From positions 5,394,001 to 5,458,000 of the forward strand of contig NC_089429.1 in assembly GCF_026210795.1 (NCBI RefSeq): a DNA stretch of 64,000 nucleotides, read 5' to 3'. Below the pieces are notes generated by a model. It was not told the origin of the DNA, ran no database searches, and saw only the letters and a program-made list of their open reading frames with translations. Positions 44,800 to 55,559 of the stretch are shown here, in pieces (position 1 is the stretch's first letter; the number at the start of each line of letters is the position of its first letter). Source of the stretch: Rhizophagus irregularis (lineage: Eukaryota; Glomeromycota; Glomeromycetes; Glomerales; Glomeraceae). The position numbers and the translations under genes are program-made.

Positions 44800-46150
44800 A
44801 TGCCACTTAAATTAGATAACCTCGATTTATCAAAACATGTTATAATCCTTACTGGTGCAACCGATGGTAAAAAAAAAAATTTTTTTTAAAATTAAAATTA
44901 TGCTTAATATAACATAAATTCTTTTATTTTATTTTAAGGCATCGGTAAAGAAATGGCGAGAATTTTAGCTGGATTTAATCCCAAGCGATTGATTTTACCA
45001 GCTCGTAATATAGAAAAAGGAAATAATTTATTAGAATATATTAAATCTTCTAACGGACATGTAAATAATGTTGAAATTTGGGAAATGGATTTGGGCGATT
45101 TACAAAGTGTAAAAAATTTTGCTAATAAATTCATCAAAGAAGTTGGGGAATTACATATTTTAATTAATAATGCAGGTAATAAAAAATTAAAAATAATACT
45201 GTCGATCAAATCAATGCTGTTTGAAATGAAATTATAGTTGTGAAAAGTCAACTTACTTCATTAGAAAGTCAGTCCATTTATTTTTTTGATATATTTTATA
45301 GGTGTAAGTGTACAAAGTCGAGTCATTAAAACAAAAGATAACTTTGAATTACAATTTCAAGTAATTTATTTATTTTATTTATTTATTTATTTTTATTCGC
45401 AAATCGTTTGTTACTTTGTTTCACTTTTAACATTTATTATATATTGTTTTTAGGTTAATCATTTGGCACCATTTTTACTCATTTGGTTGTTATTGGATAC
45501 GATGAAAAGATCGGTTTCCGCTGAATTACCTGGAAAAATTGCATTTACTACTTCAGTGTCCAATCAATTTGGCGAAATTGATTTTGATAATTTAAACCTT
45601 GAAAAAAATAATTCTTGGCATCCTTTTAAAGGTTACGGAAATACTAAATTGATGGTAAGCGATATCAAAGATTGTTTATTTAAATAATAAAATCTTTTTA
45701 TTTATTTATATATTTTTAATTTTTCTTTAAAAAAAAAAGGAGATTATTATTTCTAAGCATTTAGGTCGTATGGTTCAAAGTGAAAGTAAGTATTAAAATT
45801 ATTTTTATTATCATATAAGAAAAAAATTTGTTTTAACCCTTTTCTTTTAAATATATATAGATATTACAACATGTTCAATTCACCCTGGTATAATTCATAC
45901 AAATATTACTCAATTGAGTAGCCCTTTATTTGCTTCTATATTTAAAATTCTTACAAAAGTAATTAGAGCTGAGATAACAGCTGAACAAGGTGCCATCAAC
46001 GTTCTTTATCCTGTATTTTCTCTCGAAACGGGAAAATACTATAATGAAGGAATTGAGGATGAACCAAATAAAATCGCTTACGATCAAGAAATTGAAAAGA
46101 AATTGTGGGATGTTTCTGAACAAATATTAAAAGATCATGGAATGATCTAA
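44800..46150 (+). CDS. SDR copy H: short-chain dehydrogenase/reductase, 299 aa
   Basis: Exons 44800-44866, 44939-45175, 45302-45360, 45454-45654, 45740-45785 and 45861-46150 give 299 residues. TGATDGIG, NNAG, YGNTK and HPG are intact. The serine motif is TTS, keeping the second (catalytic) serine. Exon 5 is unusual (EIIISKHLGRMVQSE), with the acceptor shifted into an A-run followed by GG. Exon 6 has a short deletion (SLETGKYY without the ENKE found in the others). The post-HPG segment is QLSSPLFASIFKILTKVI. It is probably functional but more diverged. Confidence 0.9.
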
Positions 46151-46949
46151 AGTTTAGTTTTCTTATTATTATTCTTTTTATAACAAATTTTCTTTATGTT
46201 AACGTACAATATTATTATCATCATATCTATTTATCTTATCAATTATTACCTTATAAATTATTACCTTATAAATTATTATCTTATCAATTAAACGAATTTA
46301 TTGAAAAGTAAATTTTTAAAAAGTTCGTATTTTATCCTCATTTTCGTTTATGACATTTGATTTAATAAAAACATCTAAATCGTCCTATTATTCAAGCCGT
46401 AATAAGAGAAATAACTTGTTAGAATCTGTCGTTTTCATTTTAGTATATTTTCCATTTATTTTTTATATTTAAAAGTATAAATAAAAACCGTTGAATTAAG
46501 AACAAAATAAAGACAAATAGTTGTGTAGAAGTTGTGGAATATCTTAAACCGCTATCCGTCGGATTACGGATATCCGCTAAAAAAATTCGGATTTATGATA
46601 ATACCGGATTGGATTTCTCGGATAATTGAATAATGGACAATGTCCATCAATAATAATATCACAAATTTGTTTTTTTGATTATCCTTCGGATATCCCGTCG
46701 AATTTCCCGAATCCGGCGGATTTTTCGGATGACGGATGATGATCGGGACGTTTTGCCGAAAAATTTGGCCAACATCATGCAGAATTATGAATAACTCAGG
46801 CCAAAGATTATTTTTTCGGGTGATCTTTTTTTTTAGTAACATTCAGACGAAAATCATGCAAATCATCAATCAACGAGAAAGCGTAATTAATAAATTACAG
46901 GCCTATCTTCACATGCTATGATCAAATTGAATTTTATTTAATTATAGCT
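46151..46949. other. Spacer between copies H and I, with an inverted-repeat remnant
   Basis: Near 46549-46745, ATCCGTCGGATTACGGATAT and GGCGGATTTTTCGGATGACG form an imperfect inverted pair about 190 bp long. It is joined to a TTTTGCCGAAAAATTTGGCC block at 46750 that is related to the CGCCGAA MITEs. A triple ATTACCTTATAAATT repeat is near 46235. No gene. Confidence 0.5.
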
Positions 46950-46964
46950 TATATAAAGTTCAAA
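46950..46964 (+). promoter_or_regulatory. TATA-like box upstream of SDR copy I
   Basis: TATATAAAGTTCAAA, 70 bp before the ATG. One base differs from the family box (GTTCAAA instead of GCTCAAA). Confidence 0.6.
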
Positions 46965-47019
46965 AATACCTACTTGAAAAAAGTTTAAATCCTCGAACAA
47001 TTAACTTCAAAAAAAAAAG

Positions 47020-48293
47020 ATGCCTGTTAAATTAAATAACTACGATTTATCAAAACATGTTATAATTCTTACTGGTGCAACTTATGGTAAATAAATTCAA
47101 CATATACACTTCCACTTCGAATAATTCAATCACTTATATTTTGTATTATTTAAGGCATTGGTAAAGAAATGGCAAGAATTTTATCACTATTTAATCCAAA
47201 GCGATTGATTTTACCAGCTCGCAATAAAGTAAAAGGAAATAATTTATTAGAATATATTAAATTTTCTAATGGACATATAAATAATATTGAAATTTGGGAT
47301 ATGGATTTAGAAGATTTACAAAGTGTAAAAAAATTTGCTAATAAATTCATCAAAGAAATTGGAGAATTACATATCTTAATTAATAACTGAATGCGGGTAA
47401 AGGAAATAATTAATAATAGGGAATTTTTAATCGCGTTAATATATATTTAATTAATTGATATATATTTTATAGGTATAATCGTACAAAATCAAATCATTAA
47501 AACGAAAGATAACTTTGAATTACAATTTCAAGTAATTTATTTATTTTTTTGCAAGTTCGTTTGTTTCGTTTTTAACATTTATACATTTTATATATCAATT
47601 TTAGGTCAATCATTTAGCACCATTTTTACTTACTTTAATGTTATTGGATACGATGAAAAAATCAGTTTCTGCTGAATTACCTGGAAAAATTGCTTTAACT
47701 AGTTCAGAAGCCAATAAATTTGGCGAAATTGATTTTGATAATTTAAATCTTGAAAAAGGTAGTTATTTGAATCCTTTTCAAGCTTATGGAAATACGAAAT
47801 TGATGGTAAGCATAGTTATTAATTTAATAATGAAGTTTTATTTATATATAATTTATTTATTTATTTATTTATTTTAGAATGTTCTTGTTACAAAGGAATT
47901 AAGTCGCATAGTTCAAAACGAAAGTAAGTATAGTTAAACCCATTTCTTACTATCAGTAAGAAAAATATTCTAATTCTTTTTCTTTTTAAATATACAGATA
48001 TTACAACATATTCGCTTCATCCTGGAGTAATTATAACAAATATAAATCATTTGAATAGAAACTATTTAAATTATCTCCTTTACATATTATTAATAATATC
48101 TAGGGTTGAAATAACGACTGAACAAGGTGCCATCAACGTTCTTTATCCTGTATTTTCTCACGAAAATAAAGAAACGGGAAAGTATTATAAGGATGGTGTT
48201 GAAGAGCCAAATAAAGTTGCGTATGATCAAGAAGTTGCAAAAAAATTGTGGGATGTTTCTGAAAAAATTTTAAAAAATCATGGAATGATTTAG
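47020..48293 (+). pseudogene. SDR copy I: nearly complete copy with a 5-bp insertion
   Basis: Exons 47020-47086, 47155-47396, 47473-47531, 47605-47805, 47878-47923 and 47998-48293 match the family. At the exon 2 end, where the others read AAT GCA G, this copy reads AACTGAATGCGG. Exon 2 is 242 nt instead of 237, an insertion of 5 bp that creates TGA in frame and abolishes NNAG. The coenzyme motif is also changed (TGATYG instead of TGATDG). Downstream exons, splice sites, the YGNTK motif and HPG remain intact, so the damage is recent or the insertion is an assembly error. If real, the product stops at about 100 residues. Confidence 0.85.
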
Positions 48294-49431
48294 ATTTGAT
48301 TTTCATTTTTATTTATTTGTATATGCGACATTGTGTTACATCTTAATTAATAAACGCTATTATCATACAAAAGAAGAGTTATATCATGGGCATCATGGGC
48401 ATGCTAAATCTCACCGCAGGGCGCAGGTGATTTTCAGCGCACCAGCATTAGTCAGATAATTCCAGCAGAAATTTATTTACAGTCCTAAAAAAACGCGTAG
48501 TAAATTTTTTATTCTTACTGATCAGCATTTTGGTTGAAATTGTTATTAATTAATATTAAGTAATATTGATATTATGATTTAGTAATACCTTAGACATTCT
48601 GCATTTTCTTTAGGGCAACATCACTCCTGGAACCGAACAATCACTACAGAACTACTTGAAATTTTTTATTTACGAATTTATCAACATATATGTTCTAGAA
48701 AAAAGACGTTATAAGGGCAAACAACCTTCATCATCCTCTACTATGACAAAAAACAAAAAGGTAATCCAAAGAATTATAAAGAAAATGTAATTGAAATTCG
48801 ATATTCGCTATGTTCTGTTCATTGTACCATCACAATAGTCCGTTTCATTTGTTTGCATTTGTAACGAGATTCTTAGAATGGAAACTAGGCATTAGTCCTG
48901 ATGACAAAAAAAGTGCTAAAATCTTATATCACATAGACTTTCCCTTGATCACAAAAAATCTCTAATCTAACCGAGCTATGAACGGAGTGAATACTAATCA
49001 TGTCATGTAAACTAAATCAATTAATGTTCGAATACTTACTATTTATTAAAACTATACACACTGTACGTATTATAAGAATTTTGAAATAGGAGCAAGAAAT
49101 GGTATTACATAGTATAATATAATCAAATGCTGTGAAATTTTTTACCTCAGTTGCTAATCCCCAATTTATGCTATAGTTTCGAAATTACTTAAAGTTCTCT
49201 CGCAGAGCTTAAAACTTTATATGATCCGTGTGGGTGGGAATGATATCGATATACGTAGATATTGGTGACTACTGTATGCATTTATAATTCTAATAAATTT
49301 GCAGTTTAAATTTACATATGCTTTTACTTTATACAAATTAGCAAATAAAGAAATCCATACAATACAGCCTACTCTACAAATGATTTAATTGAATAAGTGT
49401 TAAAATCAAACAAACAGCATGTCAATGCTTT
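48294..49431. other. Intergenic; possible coding relic near 48600-48990
   Basis: 48600-48780 reads in pieces like a protein but no frame holds. A GCTAAATCTCACCGCAGGGCGCAGGTGATT block at 48400 resembles the end of the MITEs at 35813 and 50130. No feature can be supported further. Confidence 0.35.
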
Positions 49432-50112
49432 TCATTCTTTTTCTTTTTTTTGTTGCTTCTCTTCTTCACTCATTTCTGATCTATGCTTTTGTAATATCTC
49501 AGTTACATCAATCTCCTCAAAATATTTCTCGGGTGACTTATTCCATTCTTCAACTAATTTATCATATGCATTTATTGGTACCAATTCGCGAGTAAACTCA
49601 TCAACATAACAAAGATTTTCACGATTAAAAAGGTAATTTGTTAAAGCTTCTTTCAGATTACCTCCTCCACGTATCATGCTATCATCTATGCGAGACCAAA
49701 GATAAATAACACCATCAGAACCTTCTAGCCAAAAGACTGAATCATCATATGTTACAAACATGAGGCGGAAATCAGTAATGCCATACAATTTGTTGAAGAG
49801 TCGGATCTCACGGTCATCCAAAATATTTTTGTTTGCATCTTTGCGATATGGATATTTAACTCAAGGAGCAATGGCAGATCCTGTGTGTGCTGCGGCTCGC
49901 GCACCTGTAAGGCACTAGGAACGCTTCGTATAAAATTCGTGAATTTTCGCTCCTCCTCGCAAGTCTCTCCAAATACGTCCATAACTACAGTAAAATTTTT
50001 CAGATAAAAAAAAACACAGACTCAATCCAATAAGACAGTGGCTTACTTCTTGTTCAGTATTTATATTTAGCAAAGTAATGTGCGTCAACTGAGATATGGT
50101 TTGATGTAACAC
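49432..50112 (-). CDS. Hypothetical minus-strand gene, multi-exon, unknown family
   Basis: The last exon runs from about 49870 to 49432: YPYRKDANKNILDDREIRLF, then LMFVTYDDSVFWLEGSDGV, IRGGGNLKEALTNYLFN, and a Glu/Lys-rich tail ending KKEKE and a stop. Upstream text on the same strand includes MLHQTISQLTHITLLN (from 50112), a GTAAGC donor near 50048 and an acceptor TGTAG near 49984. It continues LWTYLERLARRSENSRILY or, in another frame, MDVFGETCEEERKF. The phase of the middle junction (49870-49925) could not be resolved, so exon borders are uncertain. Mixed alpha/beta look, charged C-terminus, no recognised domain or signal peptide. Confidence 0.55.
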
Positions 50113-50129
50113 AATGTAATGTGGGAAGT

Positions 50130-50285
50130 ATTATACATGTGACTCATGGTGATAGTACACTGATGGTACCATTACTAATTTTGGCGTAAACTAGTGGTAC
50201 GGCAAATATTAATGGGTGGAGTTTTATGACATTTTTAATTCTGCCTCCTGGTAGGGTGACAATCACGGTGATATTTAGCAATACT
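50130..50285. mobile_element. Short MITE, reverse relative of the one at 35813
   Basis: Ends GTGACTCATGGTGATAGTAC and GGTGACAATCACGGTGATAT...TAGCAATAC, with a core of ATGACATTTTTAATTCTGCC, are the reverse complement of the blocks at 35813-35941. Confidence 0.6.
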
Positions 50286-50549
50286 CATATAATTAGTAAG
50301 TGTCGAGATTAACAATTATGACAAGCGCGTATTGTGTACGTACGGTCAACGGATTAACAACTTATCCATAACGGTATATGGATATATGGATTAGCGCGTG
50401 GACATCTGATAGCAATCAATTGCATCGAAAAACTTATATGATCTATCGTATCGAAAGAATTAAAAGAAAGAAGAGTAACAAAAGTTCGTTTATATTTAAA
50501 AAGAATTAATATTTTAAAGTTAAAACTTATTATTATTTGCCTATAAAAA

Positions 50550-51523
50550 CAAAACGTTAGTGCGACCGATGATATTATAATAATACATTTTGTGAAATTT
50601 ACTGTCGGTGTACTATAAATTACTAAACAAATATAGTTTATTTTATTTTAACGCTTTAAGGCATCAATAAAGAAATGGCAAGAAATTTATCTGGATTTAA
50701 TTCTAAACGATTGCCTTTATCAGAAAAATCAAACAATGTATGAAAATAATTAAATCTTCTAACGGAATTGTAGATAGCGTTGAACGACTTACAAATTGCA
50801 AATAAGTAGGAAATTACACATGTTAATTAATGTTGTAGGTAATAAAAAAAAAGAAAAAAAGAGTAATAATTAATTACGTCGGTATTGCATCTACATATTT
50901 TAGTCCGGAGTGTAGCAGCCAATTATTTTTATAGAATGAAAAAATCAGTTTAAGCTGAATCACCTGGAAAAATTGCATTTACTAATATCACATTTACTAC
51001 TAGTTCTGAAAAAGGTGCTTTTATTTCAGGCTTATGCGAATATTAAATTAAAGGTAAAGTTATTTTTTTATAAAATCTGATTATTTAATAATTAAGATTT
51101 ACGTACGTATAAAATATTTATTTAAATACGCTTTTCATTTTTTAAAAATAAAATTACAGTATTATAGCTACTAGCGTGTAGTTCAAAATGAAAGTAACTA
51201 AAGTATTATTTTAAAGATCAAATTTTTCGTCAGCTTTAAATTTTTCGTTAGATTTGTTAAAAAATAAAAAGATATTTTACATTTACAATCATCAAATATG
51301 TAAATATTAAAAATTATATTCTGATATAATGTTAAATAACGTGTCTGACCTATTCGGATATTTTATCTTAACGATAATAATGAAATTTACAAGTTCAGTG
51401 CATTTTAATATTGTACTTTTCTAAAGAATATTATCATGAAAGGGTACCAAATAAAATTGTAAATGATCGAAAAGTTACAAGGAATTTATGGAATATTCTG
51501 AACGAAATAACGGAATGATTTAA
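50550..51523 (+). pseudogene. SDR relic J, strongly decayed
   Basis: Recognisable remains in order: exon 1 tail (GTGCGACCGATG, about 50560); exon 2 from 50661 (GCATCAATAAAGAAATGGCA, so GIG has become GIN) to about 50840; exon 4 parts near 50935-51050 (AAAAATTGCATTTACTA, GAAAAAGGTGCTT); exon 5 part near 51170-51195 (GTTCAAAATGAAAGTAA); exon 6 remains to the stop at 51521. Many deletions and substitutions. The YxxxK pair is lost. It is older than copies A, I and L. Confidence 0.85.
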
Positions 51524-51739
51524 ATTATTCTTGTCATTAGTAATATTTGTTTAAGAATTGCATATACAGTACATAATTATATATGTATACAATTATTATG
51601 CATTGCACAATAACAAATAAATATTGCAATTTTTTTTACCTGTCCATGGCGTAATTTTCGGCAATTGACGACTGCGATTTCTTATTAATCATATATCGTA
51701 ATATTATCTCCTGATCGGCACCATTTACACGATTAAGCC

Positions 51740-51890
51740 GCTTATACCATTTTTGGTATCAGGACATTTCGCCGAAAAATTATCTCTGGCCTGAGTTATT
51801 TATAATTCTGCATAATGTTGGCCCTATTTTTCGGCGAAACGTCCTTTCGGCGAAATGGCTTTCGGAGAAATGTACCGTAACCTATATTTT
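51740..51890. mobile_element. CGCCGAAA MITE, short copy
   Basis: GGACATTTCGCCGAAAAATT and TTTTTCGGCGAAACGTCC form an inverted pair around TTATAATTCTGCATAATGTTGGCC. The end GAAATGTACCGTAACC is shared with the element ending near 38895 (GAAACGTACCATAAC). Confidence 0.65.
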
Positions 51891-52115
51891 TTAAGTGTAA
51901 TAGTAATAGTTCTAAACTTTTTTACTCACTTTTTTAAAATTTTTAAAATGAAGAATTAAAAAATAACCAATCGAAAGAAAATAAATATAATATAATTATC
52001 ATTATACTCACCAATTGAGAATGTGCTTTTTAAATGAACGAAATGAACGAAATGGCAAAATTTCAACATGGTCATCATTTATCCGATCCAAGTAAGGTAT
52101 GTTTTCATACAGTAT

Positions 52116-52542
52116 CCTTATAAAAGTATTTATATTTAAAATATAATTAAAAACTTTTTAAAATATATTTAATTTAAAAATTGCGAAATACTTATAATAT
52201 ACTTAAAATGTATTTAAAATTATCTTAAAATATATTTCTAATATATTTAATTTTTGCCCATATACTTAAAATATACTTAAATTATACTTAAATTAAAATT
52301 TAAGTATATTATAGATATATTTTTTACATACTTAAAATATACTTAAAATATATTATGAAATATATTATAAGTATATTTTAAGTATATGGGCAAAAATTAA
52401 ATATACTAGACATATATTTTAAGATAATTTTAAGTATATTTTAGATATATTAAAAATATATTATAAGTATTTTGCAATTTTTAAATTAAGTATATTATAA
52501 ATATATTTTAAATATATTTTAAGTATAATACTTTTTATAGGG
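52116..52542. mobile_element. Foldback MITE made of AAGTATATTTTAAG units, about 0.43 kb
   Basis: The left arm starts CCTTATAAAAGTATT, and the right arm ends ATACTTTTTATAGG. Inner blocks GCCCATATACTTAAAATATA (left) and TATTTTAAGTATATGGGC (right) match as inverted repeats. Arms are about 170-200 bp each and almost purely A/T. Non-coding. Confidence 0.75.
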
Positions 52543-52599
52543 AATATGACCGGTAAAATATTACCGATGTACGCCGAATTCTTATTTTTGCATCGTTTT

Positions 52600-52630
52600 A
52601 CGTAGGTTACGTAGGTTACGTAGGTTTAGT
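52600..52630 (+). repeat. GTAGGTTAC tandem triplet
   Basis: ACGTAGGTTACGTAGGTTAC followed by GTAGGTTTAG, three 9-10-bp units. Confidence 0.6.
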
Positions 52631-52754
52631 TTTTTCCAATAAATTCTTGTTCATTACAAATTATTTTTACTCGTATTACGAAAAAAAAATTATATAAAGG
52701 ATTTCAATTTTTACTTTTCTTTTTATAATAAAATCATTTCAAATTAAAAAATTA

Positions 52755-52970
52755 TAATCATTTCAAAGAACTAAAAATCTTTCAAATAATTAAATCCTTT
52801 AAAGAATTAAAATTTTCCAAAGAATTAAAATCTTCCAAAGAATTAAAATCTTTTAAAGAATCAAAATCTTTTAAAGAATCAAAATCTTTTAAAGAATTGA
52901 AATCTTTTAAAGAATCAAAATCTTTTAAAGAATTAAGCTCTTTAAAATAATTAAAATCTTTTAAAATTTC
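52755..52970 (+). repeat. AAAGAATTAAAATCTTTT tandem array upstream of copy K
   Basis: About a dozen units of 18-19 bp lie directly before the start region of SDR copy K (ATG 53033). This copy lacks the TATATAAAGCTCAAA box of the others, so its promoter has been replaced; the nearest TATA-like text is ATTATATAAAGG near 52690. Confidence 0.75.
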
Positions 52971-53032
52971 AAATATATCAACAAAATTAATATTTTTTAC
53001 AAACGTTTAAAAGATAACCTAAAAAAAACAAA

Positions 53033-53567
53033 ATGTCTGTCAAATTAGATAACTACTACGATTTATCTCAATATGTTATAATCCTTACTGGTGCAACTGA
53101 TGGTAATTAATTTAATTAATTAATTTAAATATTCACGAAATAATTTTTACGCAAATCATTCAAAATTTTTTACGTTTGAAAATCGATCGTTATAATTCAC
53201 CTAATAAAATCTTTCGTATATTATTATTCTTTTTTTAAAAAAAAAGGTATCGGTAAAGAAATGGCAAGACTTTTATCCGGATATAATCCAAAACGATTGA
53301 TTTTAACAGCTCGTAATAAAGTAAAAGGAAATTCTTTATTAGAATATATTAAAATTTCTAATGGAAATGCAAAAAATGTTGAAATTTGGGAAATGGATTT
53401 AGCAGATTTAAAAAGTGTAAAAAATTTTGCTAATAAATTTATTAAAGAATTTGGAGAATTACATATGTTATTAAATAATGCAGGTTACGTTGGTGGTACA
53501 GAAGTTGTTAATACAAAAGATGGATTGGAACAACAATTTCAGGTAAATAATAATTATGGTATAGTTC

Positions 53568-53598
<31 letters not shown>

Positions 53599-54337
53599 TA
53601 TATATATATATACGTATAATTGATACTGTATATTATTTTTAGGTCAATCATTTAGCACCATTTTTACTTACTTTATTGTTATTGGATACGATGAAAAAAT
53701 CCGTTTCGACCAAATTACCTGGAAAAATTGCATTTACTAGTTCAGCATTACAATCCACGGGTGAAATTGATTTCGATAATTTAAATCTTGAAAAAGGTGC
53801 TTACTGGAACCCTTTTAAAGCTTATGCAAATACTAAATTGATGGTAAGTATAATTAAATAGTATGTACAATATTAAGGTTTTTTTTTTATTTATATATAT
53901 TTTTATTTCTTATTTTAAAGAATGTTATCGTTGCCAAGGAATTAAGTCGTATAGTTCTAAACGAAAGTAAGTACATTTCTTGTTCTTGCTATAATAGATA
54001 ATATAAGAAAAATAATTTAACCTTTTTTCTTTTTTTTAAATATGCAGATGTTAAAACATATTCGCTTCATCCTGGTGTAATTAAATCAAATATAAGTAAT
54101 ACAACAGATTATGTCTCATATTTTCTACTCTCGGTAATGTTATTCTTTGCAAGTCCAACTGAACAAGGTGCAATCAATACTCTTTATCCTGTACTTTCCC
54201 CTAAAAATAAAGATACAGGAAAATATTATCATGAAGGTATTGAAAGGGAACCAATCGAAGTTGCAAAAGATCGAGAAGTTACAAAGAAATTATGGAATGT
54301 ATCTGAACAATTATTAAGAGAACGTGGAATGATTTAA
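53033..54337 (+). CDS. SDR copy K: short-chain dehydrogenase/reductase, 300 aa, lacking intron 2
   Basis: Exons 53033-53102, 53247-53542, 53643-53843, 53921-53966 and 54048-54337 give 300 residues. The second exon equals exons 2 and 3 of the others fused without gain or loss of a base (237 + 59 nt), reading NNAGYVGGTEVVNTKDGLEQ. Coenzyme motif TGATDGIG, NNAG, TSS, YANTK and HPG are intact; alanine replaces glycine in the YxxxK loop. The post-HPG segment is shorter (NTTDYVSYFLLSVMLFF). The third intron holds an (ATA)n/(TA)n microsatellite at 53567-53612. It is the most diverged complete copy and lies convergent to the gene at 54613. Confidence 0.92.
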
Positions 54338-54612
54338 TTTAATGTAATGCACATTCATGGGGGTAATTGGGGGTATGCCGTATGCAAGTATCTGTCTGGT
54401 ATGCAATAAAGTATGCACAGAAATTACAAATAACTATTTTAAATTACAATAAACAAACAAACAAATAATTAAATCATCATTATTAATATTATTTAATTGT
54501 ATTAATATTTATAAATTCAATAAATTCAATAAATTTTCAATAAATTTTTAATAAATTTTAATACATTTCATATTATTAAAATCCACAATTTTTCAAAGTA
54601 TTTTTTTTATTA
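54338..54612. other. Convergent 3' region between copy K and the minus-strand gene
   Basis: 275 bp of A/T-rich UTR with AATAAA-like runs for both strands. No further feature. Confidence 0.5.
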
Positions 54613-55536
54613 TTATTTTGTAATAGAATCAACAGTCATTTCATAATTATCTAAAGAAACTTTTGCACGTTCCCAAGAAATTAGAATTGATTTTATATTA
54701 AAATTACTTATTTGAGCGGTTCCTTTCCTTGCATTATGAATAAAATTTTGAGTACTTATCATATGATAATGATGTCTAGACCAAAAAGTTTCAAATAAAT
54801 TTACACCATCTTTAAATAATTCAATATTATCCATAACTTTATCAATATATTGAGAATTTTGAATTAAATTATCAAGTTGATTTTCTTTAATAAGAACTTC
54901 TTGTTTAAATTTAAAAGATAATTTATTACCAAAATACCAACCTAATAAACCACCAGTAAACATTGAAGTGAATAAAGTTAAACCACAATCAAATTTTGGT
55001 AAAATTATAACAGTAGTAAAATTTGATAAACTTCCAATACCAAAACCAAAAATTATACCAGTTTTTATAGAATTCAATTTTTCTTGTCTTATAGAATATT
55101 TTAAATTTAAAATTGATTGATTAAGTGAATTTTGTTCATTATTTAAAAAAGATTTATGAGATTGAAATTCTTTTGAAATTTTTTGTAAAGTATTAGAAAT
55201 ATCTTTATAACCACTTTTAATTAAATCAAATTCTTTTGCTAATTCTGATATCATTAAATCTGGTTTAATATTTACTAATTCTTTAGTTTTAAAATTTTCA
55301 AGTAATTGAATAATATTTGATGTTGAAGAAGAAAATGTTCCTTGACATTGTGTTAAACTTGCTTTTGTTAATAAATGAAATGTACGACCTTGTAATCCTA
55401 TTTCTTCTACTAATTTTGAAATTATTTCATCTTTTATTTTAGATTCTGGATAATTTGCGAATCTTTTAAGTGTAGATTCTAATCCATTTAATTCAAGATT
55501 TGTAGGATATGTAAAATTTGGATTTGTTGGAATCAT
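54613..55536 (-). CDS. Hypothetical coiled-coil / two-helix membrane protein, 307 aa
   Basis: Single exon from ATG 55536 to the stop at 54613. The frame stays open upstream only because of a Tyr/Arg/His-coding minisatellite, so the ATG is the sensible start. Residues 30-155 are helical and heptad-rich (for example residues 95-150). Two hydrophobic segments follow: about 159-179 (GIIFGFGIGSLSNFTTVIIL) and 185-203 (GLTLFTSMFTGGLLGWYFG, glycine-rich). A charged helix spans 205-245 and a C-terminal region follows with FWSRHHYH at 251-258. The order helix bundle - hydrophobic hairpin - helix suggests membrane anchoring or insertion. No signal peptide is visible. I recognise no named family. Composition is well protein-like and the gene looks intact. 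Confidence 0.8.
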   Translation of the reverse strand: MIPTNPNFTYPTNLELNGLESTLKRFANYPESKIKDEIISKLVEEIGLQGRTFHLLTKASLTQCQGTFSSSTSNIIQLLENFKTKELVNIKPDLMISELAKEFDLIKSGYKDISNTLQKISKEFQSHKSFLNNEQNSLNQSILNLKYSIRQEKLNSIKTGIIFGFGIGSLSNFTTVIILPKFDCGLTLFTSMFTGGLLGWYFGNKLSFKFKQEVLIKENQLDNLIQNSQYIDKVMDNIELFKDGVNLFETFWSRHHYHMISTQNFIHNARKGTAQISNFNIKSILISWERAKVSLDNYEMTVDSITK

Positions 55537-55559
55537 ATTTATGTGTGATTTAAGTGTTG

